Both the position numbers and the translations under genes were made by a program. 36,083 bases of DNA from positions 1-36,083 of the forward strand of contig DWYS01000084.1 in NCBI GenBank assembly GCA_019118585.1, in the 5' to 3' direction. Below, piece after piece: positions 24,373 to 31,793 of the stretch (position 1 is the stretch's first letter; every line of letters begins with the position of its first letter). The notes under the pieces are model-generated. The model saw only the letters and a program-made list of their open reading frames with translations, had not been told where the DNA came from and made no database searches. This DNA is from Candidatus Enterocloster faecavium. Its GTDB lineage: Bacteria; Bacillota; Clostridia; Lachnospirales; Lachnospiraceae.

Positions 24373-24906
24373 TTAGCCTCGCCGCTCCAGGTCCTTCTGA
24401 AGGGGCTCCAGATAATGGACCAGCATATCCCGATGGCTTCGGATCCGAAAATCCTGGTCGATCTCCTCGTAGGTAAAGCTTTTTCGCCCTCCGGACTCCA
24501 TCCGTTCCCAGAAACGGTTCAAATCTGCCAGGGGAATGTAATACATCTCGTTAAGGGTGGTGTAAAACAGAATGATGAAGGCGATGCCCCCCTGTTCTTC
24601 AAATTCCCGCATAAACCGCACCTGGTGGGGATGGATATTTTGAAGGGGAAAGGTAGAAACCGCCGATTCCTTGGCGTCAAAGCACACCGGAATTCCCTGG
24701 ACCGCTCCAATATAGTCTACCGTACTCTTCTGGTCAAAATAAGCCAGGGTAATATGGCGGCTCGCCTTGTCAATCTCAATGGGGGTGATCGGGGTAGGGA
24801 CCTTTTGGATCAGTGCCAGTTTTTTTTCGCGGTAGCTTTCGTTGGTGTGATTGATCAATTCTTCCAGGGTAGAGCCCCGAAGCCCCCTGCTGTGCCATGT
24901 TCCCAT
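24373..24906 (-). CDS. recU: RecU-family Holliday junction resolvase
   Basis: 177 residues matching the RecU endonuclease family, which cuts Holliday junctions in Firmicutes recombination and chromosome segregation. The family core is visible: SRGLRGSTLEELINHTN near the start, the basic/Pro stretch IQKVPTPITPI, then DQKSTVDYIGAVQGIPVCFDAKE holding the catalytic acidic residues and Lys (about D64, D77, K79), and FPLQNIHPHQVRFM. The ATG at 24906 fits the start of the family; an AGAGAGG site lies about eleven bases upstream. Longer frame to 24960 starts at TTG inside the terminator and is rejected. Lies downstream of trpS behind a strong terminator. Confidence 0.88.
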   Translation of the reverse strand: MGTWHSRGLRGSTLEELINHTNESYREKKLALIQKVPTPITPIEIDKASRHITLAYFDQKSTVDYIGAVQGIPVCFDAKESAVSTFPLQNIHPHQVRFMREFEEQGGIAFIILFYTTLNEMYYIPLADLNRFWERMESGGRKSFTYEEIDQDFRIRSHRDMLVHYLEPLQKDLERRG

Positions 24907-24925
24907 GAACGCAAAATTCCTCTCT

Positions 24926-24965
24926 AAAAAAAATTCCGGCTGCCGCCTTCCTGGCAGCAAGCCGG
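24926..24965 (-). terminator. Strong rho-independent terminator between trpS and recU
   Basis: Minus strand: CCGGCT-T-GCTGCC (24965-24953) pairs with GGCGGCAGCCGG (24947-24936), a 12-bp GC-rich stem with one bulge and an AGGAA loop, followed by AA and eight T (24933-24926). The recU ribosome site AGAGAGG starts immediately after the T tract. Confidence 0.88.
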
Positions 24966-25018
24966 TTCGTTACGGACACTCAGTACCTGTCTTCCAGGCG
25001 CTTGCATGTGTTGTATCG

Positions 25019-26113
25019 TTATTGCGCTTCGGAGCGGAACCGCTTCGCCTGCTCCTCGATCAGCTCTTTATCCTCAAAATAGTTGATCTTCATAGCCCGC
25101 TTCATCTCCGCCAGAGTCTTGGCAGCCTTTGCCTCTGCCTTCTTGCTGCCTTCCTCCAGGATCCGGTATACGGCGGGAATATCCTTGGCGAATTCCTGAC
25201 GGCGCTCCCGGATGGGACGCAGCTCGTCCTGGATCACATTGTTCAGGAAGCGCTTCACCTTCACATCGCCCAGTCCGCCTCTGGTATAGTGTGCTTTCAG
25301 CTCATCCAGATTCTTGTACTCCGGAAGATATTTTTCAAAATGCTCATCCCGGCAGAAGGCATCCAGATAGATAAATACCGGGTTGCCCTCCACATTTCCC
25401 GGGTCCTCCACTCTCAGGTGGTTGGGATCTGTGAACATGGACATGATCTTCTTGCGGATATCTTCCTCGGAGTCGGACAAATAGATGCAGTTTCCAAGGG
25501 ATTTGCTCATCTTGGCCTTACCATCGATTCCGGGCAGACGCATGCAGGCCTTGTTGTCCGGAAGGAGAATATCCGGCATCACCAGGGTTTCCCCATAAAC
25601 GGAGTTGAACTTATGGACGATTTCCCTGGTCTGCTCGATCATAGGAGCCTGGTCCTCTCCCACTGGAACCGTGGTCGCTTTAAAGGCGGTAATGTCCGCC
25701 GCCTGGCTGATGGGATAGGTGAAAAAGCCTACGGGGATGCTTGTCTCAAAGTTGCGCAGCTGAATCTCCGCTTTTACGGTAGGATTGCGCTGAAGGCGGG
25801 ATACGGTAACCAAATCCATATAGTAGAAGGTCATCTCGCACAGTTCCGGAACCTGGGACTGGATGAACAGCACGGATTTCTCCGGGTCCAAGCCGCAGGC
25901 CAGGTAATCCAGGGCCACCTCGATAATGTTCTGGCGGACCTTTTCCGGATTGTCCGCATTATCCGTCAGAGCCTGGGCATCTGCAATCATAATATAAATT
26001 TCATCGTATTCCCCGGAATTCTGCAGCTCTACTCTTCTTTTTAAGGAGCCCACATAGTGGCCCACATGAAGCCGTCCCGTAGGACGGTCGCCAGTCAAAA
26101 TAATCTTCGCCAT
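25019..26113 (-). CDS. trpS: Tryptophanyl-tRNA synthetase
   Basis: 364 residues, class I synthetase charging tRNA-Trp. HIGH-type motif at 13-18 (GRLHVGH) and KMSKS at 201-205, with [11 protein letters not shown] and [16 protein letters not shown] typical of TrpRS. Longer than the ~330-residue form because of insertions seen in some clostridial enzymes. The ATG has an AGAGG site at somewhat long spacing. Own promoter at 26158-26187; the leader is only about 40 bases, so no T-box. Confidence 0.96.
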   Translation of the reverse strand: MAKIILTGDRPTGRLHVGHYVGSLKRRVELQNSGEYDEIYIMIADAQALTDNADNPEKVRQNIIEVALDYLACGLDPEKSVLFIQSQVPELCEMTFYYMDLVTVSRLQRNPTVKAEIQLRNFETSIPVGFFTYPISQAADITAFKATTVPVGEDQAPMIEQTREIVHKFNSVYGETLVMPDILLPDNKACMRLPGIDGKAKMSKSLGNCIYLSDSEEDIRKKIMSMFTDPNHLRVEDPGNVEGNPVFIYLDAFCRDEHFEKYLPEYKNLDELKAHYTRGGLGDVKVKRFLNNVIQDELRPIRERRQEFAKDIPAVYRILEEGSKKAEAKAAKTLAEMKRAMKINYFEDKELIEEQAKRFRSEAQ

Positions 26114-26157
26114 AGTGTCTTAAAGTCCTCTCATTTTTCTGATTTAAGCTATCCTTA

Positions 26158-26187
26158 ATCATACCTCAATGGCATGGGGTCTGTCAA
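26158..26187 (-). promoter_or_regulatory. trpS promoter
   Basis: Minus strand: TTGACA (26187-26182), 18 bases, TATGAT (26163-26158). The -35 hexamer overlaps the TGA stop codon of the grpB-like gene, so no space is wasted between the two genes. Confidence 0.7.
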
Positions 26188-26843
26188 GAATGGCGGCTCC
26201 ACCAATCAGGAATCAGTGTTTTCAGCCCCACTGTTTTTTTGCTCTCGTAGTCGCACAGGATTTCTATATCCCCGGCTCTTTCATCCAGCTGCACCTTTCT
26301 TGCGGCGATATACAATTTGTCCCACGTACCATCGTATTGGGAAAGCGCACATCTTTCCGCCTCCCGCACAAAATCTTCTTTTCCCTTACAATATCCGTCT
26401 ATATCATAGGGAAATTCCTGTGCAAGAGCTTTTTTGAGTTTCGCATATTCGTTCCGCTCCGTTTCATGATTTCGCATGTAGTTTCGGAATGCAAGATGAC
26501 GTCCGATATTATTCCAATCATCTGCCTGGAAAATATGAAGTTGGTGCGTCCGCTCATCTCCGCCCTTGCGCAGATAACGTCTTCCGGCGATTCCAAATTC
26601 TCCGAGATATTCATAGCCTATTTCAGAAAACTTCTCCGCCACAGAATCGACCTTCTCAAGACTTTTGACTACCGCCATCATGTCAATGACTGGCTTGGCT
26701 GCCAGCCCCGGCACGGATGTACTTCCGATGTGATAGATGGAGATGCCATTTTCTTTTAATATTTCAGCAATGTATTTTCGTTCTTCCGCATATTGCAGCG
26801 GCCATTTTGGATTATAATCTACAACGGTTATATGTTGGGGCAT
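26184..26843 (-). CDS. GrpB-family (UPF0157) nucleotidyltransferase-like protein
   Basis: 219 residues of the GrpB/UPF0157 family, placed in the nucleotidyltransferase superfamily by its motif IYHIGSTSVPGLAAKPVIDMMAVV (about 36-59). Other family marks are the N-terminal DYNPKWPLQYAEE and HQLHIF with FRNYMRNHE. No enzymatic role is established; related domains are found fused to CoaE in some actinobacteria. The C-terminal 45 residues go beyond the usual family length. AAAGGAG is twelve bases before the ATG. Base composition is clearly more AT-rich than the flanking trpS and his genes, suggesting an acquired gene. Confidence 0.85.
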   Translation of the reverse strand: MPQHITVVDYNPKWPLQYAEERKYIAEILKENGISIYHIGSTSVPGLAAKPVIDMMAVVKSLEKVDSVAEKFSEIGYEYLGEFGIAGRRYLRKGGDERTHQLHIFQADDWNNIGRHLAFRNYMRNHETERNEYAKLKKALAQEFPYDIDGYCKGKEDFVREAERCALSQYDGTWDKLYIAARKVQLDERAGDIEILCDYESKKTVGLKTLIPDWWSRHS

Positions 26844-26963
26844 CGTTAGGTTTTTCTCTCCTTTCGTGCAGCAGACCTGTTACAGTGTTTTATTTAAAGT
26901 TTCTGTCCATATCTAACACTGCTATTGTTAAATTAACGCAAATATGTTGAATTGTAAATATAG
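26844..26963. other. AT-rich intergenic stretch, no gene seen
   Basis: Holds the grpB-like ribosome site (AAAGGAG near 26860) and no convincing promoter pair. AGTGTT and AACACT form a weak inverted repeat near 26885-26920. Together with 26964-27188 it makes a poorly coding gap of about 345 bases that contains only a gene remnant. Confidence 0.4.
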
Positions 26964-27206
26964 TTGCCGCAATCGTTTTACTGCAATGGAAAACCCTATT
27001 CCGGTCAGGCAAACGTATATAACGATTGGTTTGATACGGGAATTCTGTCCTTTATCAATCAGGTAATTCAGGAACAGAATACCGGAAAAGCACTTTATTG
27101 CGCTGGAGACGGTGCGCAAAATCTGATTGTTTTTTATATCAGTGACGACTGGGCAAGGCGTTTTAATGAAAAAGCTGAGTGGATCGAATTAAAAAAGCCG
27201 TGCTGA
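26964..27206 (+). pseudogene. Possible C-terminal remnant of an unrecognised gene
   Basis: An 80-codon open frame with a protein-like composition in its last 65 codons (NVYNDWFDTGILSF, GKALYCAGDGAQNLIVFYI, WARRFNEKAEWIELKK). It has no ATG or ribosome site: only a TTG directly after an in-frame stop. It ends 18 bases inside the 3' end of the convergent DUF1062 gene. I do not recognise the family; a decayed 3' fragment is the simplest reading. Confidence 0.3.
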
Positions 27207-27758
27207 CCCTTCAAAGATCACCGTTCTCTTTCTCTTCACCCTGTCCCTGTAAAGATCAAATTCCGGAATCCCGTGGATTCTCCCCCCATCAACCATCTGC
27301 GAATAATCTTTCCCGGACAAACACAGTTTTTCCCTTATAACCGCGGATACCTTTAGCTCCAAAGGATATTGGCTTTTGATGGTCAACCGCAGGGATTCAT
27401 CCGGCGAAAATTTCTCTCCTGTGATGGAATAATCCGGTTTTCCCGCCTTCCCGCCATTTCTCCGTAGAAAGCCGGAATCCATAGCAAATGTCCTTACAAG
27501 TTCTTCATCATTCCGATAAAACCTTTCCAGCATCCCGGAATCTAAGGCGTGGGGAGAAATACGCGAACCAACTTCCGCATTCCAGGAAGCACTGCAGTCC
27601 GAACACCGGTAGACCATCCAGATATCCAACAGCTTTTTCTGGGCATTAATCCGGAATCGTTCCGAACAGATAAACCATTTCATCGTCCCACATTTTTTGC
27701 AGTATCTCAATACCGGCAGCAGAGAATGACACTGCACTTCCCATACTATGATTCTCAT
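27189..27758 (-). CDS. DUF1062 zinc-ribbon protein
   Basis: 189 residues of the DUF1062 family: an N-terminal VWEVQ segment, two CxxC knuckles (C20/C23 in YCKKCG and C52/C55 in RCSDCSASWN) that should hold one zinc, and the family motif FRINAQKKLLDIWMVYRC between them. The rest is an alpha/beta region with KFSPDESLRL and KLCLSGKDYSQM. Function is unknown. The ATG at 27758 has GGGAGG eight bases upstream; the longer frame to 27929 is not family-like. Sits downstream of the CD3324 gene in an AT-richer block. Confidence 0.82.
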   Translation of the reverse strand: MRIIVWEVQCHSLLPVLRYCKKCGTMKWFICSERFRINAQKKLLDIWMVYRCSDCSASWNAEVGSRISPHALDSGMLERFYRNDEELVRTFAMDSGFLRRNGGKAGKPDYSITGEKFSPDESLRLTIKSQYPLELKVSAVIREKLCLSGKDYSQMVDGGRIHGIPEFDLYRDRVKRKRTVIFEGSARLF

Positions 27759-27841
27759 GTTTTGTTTCCTCCCGTTGCAATCGTTTGGCAGGTAAATTTT
27801 AACACCACACTGACAGGAGGCATACCGAATATTCCTTTGAT

Positions 27842-27888
27842 AAAAAAATATAAGAAATGAGCTGGTACAGTTCATAAACCATACCAGC
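27842..27888 (-). terminator. Probable terminator after the CD3324-family gene
   Basis: Minus strand: GCTGGTA (27888-27882) pairs with TACCAGC (27867-27861), and a run of seven T (27848-27842) follows about a dozen bases later. The gap between stem and T run is long, so efficiency is uncertain. Confidence 0.4.
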
Positions 27889-27894
27889 CCGGCA

Positions 27895-28176
27895 TTATTG
27901 ATTCCGCTCTTTTTTAAACTGCCCCACAATTCGCTGAATGCTTTTTAAGGACAGAAAATATTTAACTGCTAAAGCATCCATCGTTTCACCCCCAAGATAT
28001 TCCGCATAAATGCGTTCGTTTCGGTCATGAAGCTCCCTTCGGGTAGAGGTAGCTGTACCCCAGTCCCGTTTTTGGCCCGAAATTCTGGGGATATACAGGA
28101 ATTCCCCGTCAATATATTCCTGAACCTGAAGCAGCAGCTCCGGAGGCAGTACATGTGTTGCCTTTTTATAGCCCAT
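27895..28176 (-). CDS. CD3324-family small HTH protein
   Basis: 93 residues matching the CD3324 family of small clostridial proteins: KKATHVLPPELLLQVQEYIDGEFLYIPR at the N-terminus, WGTATSTRRELHDRN in the middle, and a C-terminal helix-turn-helix-like segment (AVKYFLSLKSIQRIV, about 68-82). Probably DNA-binding, role not known. The ATG at 28176 has AAAGGAG nine bases upstream; the upstream residues of the longer frame do not fit. Confidence 0.85.
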   Translation of the reverse strand: MGYKKATHVLPPELLLQVQEYIDGEFLYIPRISGQKRDWGTATSTRRELHDRNERIYAEYLGGETMDALAVKYFLSLKSIQRIVGQFKKERNQ

Positions 28177-28245
28177 TTTGTGCTCCTTTGTGGTAGATTC
28201 GGGAACAGCAAAGCTGATGCGCAACACAGATTTATTGTTTTACAG

Positions 28246-28271
28246 TTGCCGCAGCCTTGCTTATGCGGCAA
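28246..28271 (-). promoter_or_regulatory. Hairpin in the leader of the CD3324-family gene
   Basis: TTGCCGCA and TGCGGCAA form a perfect eight-base stem on the minus strand around a ten-base loop. The stem includes the last codons of the short ORF at 28261-28290 and its loop holds that ORF's stop codon. Confidence 0.45.
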
Positions 28272-28290
28272 TAACGATCGGATTAAGCAT
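28261..28290 (-). CDS. Possible nine-residue leader peptide MLNPIVIAA
   Basis: A nine-codon ORF with a strong AAAAAGGAGG ribosome site ten bases before its ATG. It ends 84 bases before the CD3324 gene and overlaps a hairpin. This arrangement is that of a translated leader, but a remnant of a deleted gene's start would look the same. Confidence 0.3.
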   Translation of the reverse strand: MLNPIVIAA

Positions 28291-28349
28291 AAAATCACGG
28301 CCTCCTTTTTCTAGTCTCCGCAGGGTAAAAACCAATGCCCCACATTGAT

Positions 28350-28355
28350 ATTTTA
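28350..28355 (-). promoter_or_regulatory. Extended -10 for the CD3324 leader transcript
   Basis: Minus strand TGGTAAAAT matches TGnTAnnnT. A transcript would start near 28343 and carry the short ORF and the hairpin before the CD3324 gene. Confidence 0.35.
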
Positions 28356-28372
28356 CCAGAATCCGGGATAAA

Positions 28373-28416
28373 TGGAAATCTCAACTTTATTTACAAAAAA
28401 AAGTTGAGATTTTCCA
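28373..28416 (-). terminator. Large hairpin downstream of the RluA-family gene
   Basis: Two arms of about 16 bases (28373-28388 and 28400-28416) pair with a single bulged T; the loop is A/T-rich. Read on the minus strand the stem is followed by TTTATCC, so it may end the pseudouridine synthase operon some 85 bases after its stop. The tail is short, hence moderate confidence. Confidence 0.45.
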
Positions 28417-28426
28417 TAATTCCGAC

Positions 28427-28504
28427 AGCCATGCTCCCGATGAGTATCTGACAATCCAATTGACCGCCACCGTCTTCAAGGTGATCAGCGAAATGGACGC
28501 TTAA
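28427..28504 (+). pseudogene. Possible 3' remnant of a gene ending HAPDEY...SEMDA
   Basis: The last 26 codons of an open frame read SHAPDEYLTIQLTATVF and on to a stop at 28502-28504, with GC-rich codon use like the surrounding chromosome rather than the AT-rich block. The HAPDEY motif resembles the C-terminal active-site region of M20-type peptidases, but the piece is too short to assign. No start or upstream domain survives. Its stop overlaps the stop of the convergent RluA-family gene. Confidence 0.3.
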
Positions 28505-29517
28505 AGAGACGAAAAATACTTCTCTTCCACCCGCCCAAATTCTTCGGGCACCGGGGCGCAGAAGCTTCTGCCAGCCAGATCGCTCAAAGGTTCCTCCAGA
28601 GAATGCGGCATCACCAGCTTCCATGCGTGAAGCAGCTGGCTGGTGACACCGCAGCTCTCCTTGAGGAGCCGGTTGAATCTGGGATCTCCGTATTTGTAGT
28701 CGCCGCCGATGGGATGGCCGATGGAAGCCAGATGGGCCCGAATCTGATGGCTGCGCCCGGTCAGAAGCTCCACCTGAAGAAGGGTCATGCCTGCTCCGTA
28801 AGCCAGAGGCTGATATTCGGTGGCAATCGGCAGGCTGTTCTCCATCGGACTTGAGCTGACCAATACCTGATTGGAGGCCTCGTTCTTTACCAGAAATCCC
28901 TGGATTCTCTGCTTTTCTTCTACCTTTCCCTTTACAATGCACTGATAATATTTCTCCATGGACCGGTCTTTAAACGCCTGATTCAAAATCTGAAGCCCTG
29001 CCAGGGACCGGCCGGCTGCTACCAGTCCGCTGGTATTTCGGTCCAGCCGGTTGCAGATGGACGGCCGGAAGGCCCGAAGCTGCTGGGGCGTCAGCTTTCC
29101 GGAACTGATTAAATAATTGAGCATGATCTCGTTTAGGGAGATATCCTGCTCTCTGGCCTTCTGGCTCAAAATTCCGGAAGGCTTATTCAGGATCAGAATA
29201 TGACTGTCCTCATAGACCACATCCAGGGCGGACATCAGAGCGGCAGCAGTCCCTTTCAGCTGGCCGGAAGCCGGCGGCTTCAAAGGGGAAGGCACAGCAG
29301 CCCGAAATTTTTCAATGGTTTCATCGGACAAAAACATCTTTACCACATCTCCGCCGGACAGCCGTTCGGAGCCATCGCATTTTTTCCCGTTTAAGGTAAT
29401 ATTTTTTTTCCGCATCATCTTATAGAGAAAGCTCTTGGGCGCCTGGTTCAGATATTTGCCAAGGAGTTTGTCCAGGCGCTGTCCCGCTTCCTCCGGGGTG
29501 ATTTCAAGCATCTGCAT
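28501..29517 (-). CDS. RluA-family rRNA/tRNA pseudouridine synthase
   Basis: 338 residues: N-terminal S4 RNA-binding domain (about 11-60), a Pro-rich linker, and the RluA catalytic domain with RLDRNTSGL at 157-165 (catalytic D159), ILILNKPSGI and the C-terminal TGRSHQIRAHLASIGHPIGGDYKYG. Family members RluC and RluD modify 23S rRNA; which sites are modified here cannot be told. GGAGAGG precedes the ATG. Nineteen bases after the SDR gene in a run of RNA-modification genes. Confidence 0.93.
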   Translation of the reverse strand: MQMLEITPEEAGQRLDKLLGKYLNQAPKSFLYKMMRKKNITLNGKKCDGSERLSGGDVVKMFLSDETIEKFRAAVPSPLKPPASGQLKGTAAALMSALDVVYEDSHILILNKPSGILSQKAREQDISLNEIMLNYLISSGKLTPQQLRAFRPSICNRLDRNTSGLVAAGRSLAGLQILNQAFKDRSMEKYYQCIVKGKVEEKQRIQGFLVKNEASNQVLVSSSPMENSLPIATEYQPLAYGAGMTLLQVELLTGRSHQIRAHLASIGHPIGGDYKYGDPRFNRLLKESCGVTSQLLHAWKLVMPHSLEEPLSDLAGRSFCAPVPEEFGRVEEKYFSSL

Positions 29518-29536
29518 ATTGATTTCCTCTCCAAAT

Positions 29537-30295
29537 TCAGGATAGCTTTCTCATGACGGAAAGCAGAAAGCCGTGGGGGGCAAGTTTGGCCAGCAGACGG
29601 AAAGCCTTCATGGTCAGTCCATAGACCGAGACCGGGCGTCCCAGAATGCTGTCGTTTAAGGCTTTTCTGACCACATGGCGGGGATTGGCCATGACCAGAC
29701 GTTTGTAAAGGGGAATCTGTCCGGTAGTCTCCGCCAAATCGAAAAATTCCGTCTTAACCGGTCCGGGGCACACTGCCGTCACATAAATATCCCGGTCCCG
29801 CAGTTCTTCCCCGAGTGCGCGGCTGTAGCTTAAAACAAAGGACTTGGTGGCCGCATACACCGCGAAATCCGGCTGCGGCAGAAAGGCTGCGGCTGAGGCA
29901 AACTGAATGATGCGGCTGTTGTGGGGCATGTAGGGGAGAACCATCCTGGTTACAGCACAGAGAGCCTCGCAGTTTAAGCGGACCATTCCCATCTCCTCCT
30001 CAAAAGAGGCGGTGCCCACGGGACCGATTTTTCCGTAGCCGGCCGCATTGACCAAAAACTTTACCTCTCCGCCTGCTTCTTTCAGAGCCTGGTCCAGAAC
30101 CTGCAAGTCCTCCTTCCGGGACAGATCCAGACAGAAGGGCCGCAGGGTGATCCTGGTCTGTTTCTGCAGTTCCTTCAGCCGCTCCATTCTCCTTCCAATT
30201 ACCCAGATTTCATCAAAAGGAAAATGGTCGGAAAGCTGCAGGACCATTTCCCTGCCCATTCCGGATGTAGCTCCGGTCACAACTGCGATTTGCAT
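29537..30295 (-). CDS. Short-chain dehydrogenase/reductase
   Basis: 252 residues, classical SDR fold: nucleotide loop TGATSGMG (7-14), NAAG (83-86), catalytic Ser134, Tyr147 and Lys151 (YAATK), then VCPGPVKTEF. The C-terminal stretch is hydrophobic/basic, as in membrane-associated SDRs of the DltE/YqjQ kind. Substrate unknown. The ATG at 30295 has AGGAGG nine bases upstream; the frame extending to 30454 overlaps the HAD gene and is not SDR-like. Confidence 0.9.
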   Translation of the reverse strand: MQIAVVTGATSGMGREMVLQLSDHFPFDEIWVIGRRMERLKELQKQTRITLRPFCLDLSRKEDLQVLDQALKEAGGEVKFLVNAAGYGKIGPVGTASFEEEMGMVRLNCEALCAVTRMVLPYMPHNSRIIQFASAAAFLPQPDFAVYAATKSFVLSYSRALGEELRDRDIYVTAVCPGPVKTEFFDLAETTGQIPLYKRLVMANPRHVVRKALNDSILGRPVSVYGLTMKAFRLLAKLAPHGFLLSVMRKLS

Positions 30296-30335
30296 ATTCC
30301 ATTCCTCCTGTTTCTGATCGCTTGATTTGTTCTCT

Positions 30336-31022
30336 CTAATCCGCCGGTCTGCTCCAAAGCCTATTCCCCAGAAGAGCAGGGACCTGATTGAAATCTTCTG
30401 CCCAGAAATCAGCCAGGCGGCGTTTCTCCGCCTCCATATGGCGGGAAAATTCATCTGCCATGGCGATCACCGTCATCCCTGCTGCCTTTCCTGCTTGGAT
30501 CCCAGCCGGAACGTCCTCAAAAGCCAGGCAGTTTTCCGGTTTTACCCCCAGTTTTTCAGCTACAAACAAATAGATATCCGGAGCAGGCTTTCCGGCCTTG
30601 ACCTCGCAGGCCGTTGCCACAGTCTGAAAGAAAGGCCGGATGCCAAGGGAATCCAGCACACCGTCCACCATAGCCTGTCCGTTGCTGGTAGCGATGCCCA
30701 TAGGAATACCGTGCTCCTTCAAAAGCTGAAGAAAATGGCCGGCGCCCGGTTTCAGCGGTACCTGATGTTTGTATTTATCCAGAGACATGCGGGTCCACTC
30801 CGCCTTGATCTCCTCCAGAGAGTCCGACAGATGAAAACGCTCCTTAAAGTAAGCGGCTGTCTCAGAAAAACTCATTCCCTCGATTTTTTTCTGCAGATCC
30901 TCCGGACACTCCAGATTCCGTCTTCCGAGATATTCAATATCGATGGCCTTCCACATCCACATGGAATCTACCAGAGTTCCATCCAGGTCAAAGATCACTG
31001 CTGTTTGCTGGAATTGCTTCAT
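30336..31022 (-). CDS. HAD-family phosphatase (beta-phosphoglucomutase-like)
   Basis: 228 residues. HAD motif I FDLDGTLVDS (D12, D14), motif II IATSN, motif III Lys in KAGKPAPDIY and motif IV FEDVPAGIQAG are all present, with a helical cap of the beta-phosphoglucomutase/phosphatase subfamily between motifs I and II. Substrate not predictable; sugar phosphate or phosphoglycolate phosphatase likely. Overlaps rsuA by four bases. Confidence 0.92.
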   Translation of the reverse strand: MKQFQQTAVIFDLDGTLVDSMWMWKAIDIEYLGRRNLECPEDLQKKIEGMSFSETAAYFKERFHLSDSLEEIKAEWTRMSLDKYKHQVPLKPGAGHFLQLLKEHGIPMGIATSNGQAMVDGVLDSLGIRPFFQTVATACEVKAGKPAPDIYLFVAEKLGVKPENCLAFEDVPAGIQAGKAAGMTVIAMADEFSRHMEAEKRRLADFWAEDFNQVPALLGNRLWSRPAD

Positions 31023-31759
31023 GTTTCCTGTTCCTTTCCTGCTCCTTCTTTCTTTAATGCCTCCAGTTCCTCAGAAGTAAGAGGCCGGTAATCTCCCGGC
31101 TTTAAAGCCGCATCCAGCTTCAAAGACCCCATGGACAGACGTTTCAAATAAGTGACCCGGCAGCCCAGAACCTCCATCATCCGTTTTACCTGATGGAATT
31201 TTCCTTCCTGGATGGTCAGCAGCCCTCTTCTGTCTCCCTCCTGCTTCCAGTGCGCGGGAAGTGTCCGGGTCCCATCTTCCAGGATAATCCCCTCCTCAAA
31301 GCGGCGGGCTCCGTCCTTGGGGAAAATCCCTTCGTATACCACCTCATAAACCTTATCTACATGGCGTCTGGGAGAAAGAAGCCTGTGGGCCAGGTCTCCG
31401 TCATTGGTCAGCAGCAGCAGTCCCTCTGTATCCAGGTCCAGACGTCCCACCGGGAATAGATCCCTGCGGACAGCGGTTTCGATCAGATCCGTTACCACCG
31501 GATAACGGCTGTCTTCTGTGGCAGACACGACTCCTGCCGGCTTATTCAGCATATAATATTCCACTGCGGCATAAGCCACCGGCCTTCCGTCTGCTTCCAC
31601 CATATCCTGCTGCGGGCTGATTTTCATGCTGGTATCGGAGGCAGCCGCTCCGTTTACGCGGATGCGTCCTTTTTTTGCCATCTCTTTTACCTGGCTGCGG
31701 GAGCCGATTCCCATTTCAACCAGAAATTTGTCCAGACGCATGCTGGAATGTTTCATCAT
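31019..31759 (-). CDS. RsuA-family 16S rRNA pseudouridine synthase
   Basis: 246 residues: S4 domain (RLDKFLVEMGIGSRSQVKEMAKKGRIRVNG at about 8-37 read in pieces), then the RsuA/RluB/E/F catalytic domain with MLNKPAGVVSAT, GRLDLDTEGLLLLTNDG (catalytic D108) and EGKFHQVKRMME. RsuA-type enzymes make pseudouridine 516 in 16S rRNA, the likely target. AAGGAG precedes the ATG; 34 bases after the methyltransferase gene. Confidence 0.92.
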   Translation of the reverse strand: MMKHSSMRLDKFLVEMGIGSRSQVKEMAKKGRIRVNGAAASDTSMKISPQQDMVEADGRPVAYAAVEYYMLNKPAGVVSATEDSRYPVVTDLIETAVRRDLFPVGRLDLDTEGLLLLTNDGDLAHRLLSPRRHVDKVYEVVYEGIFPKDGARRFEEGIILEDGTRTLPAHWKQEGDRRGLLTIQEGKFHQVKRMMEVLGCRVTYLKRLSMGSLKLDAALKPGDYRPLTSEELEALKKEGAGKEQET

Positions 31760-31793
31760 GGTGCGCTCCTTCCTTTATGTGCGGGTTTCCCGG

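Noticed and set aside
24851..26044. 397-codon + strand frame opposite trpS/recU
   Set aside because: Shadow frame spanning two real genes and their terminator.
26114..26157. T-box riboswitch before trpS
   Set aside because: The leader from the predicted promoter is only about 40 bases; too short and no T-box bulge sequence.
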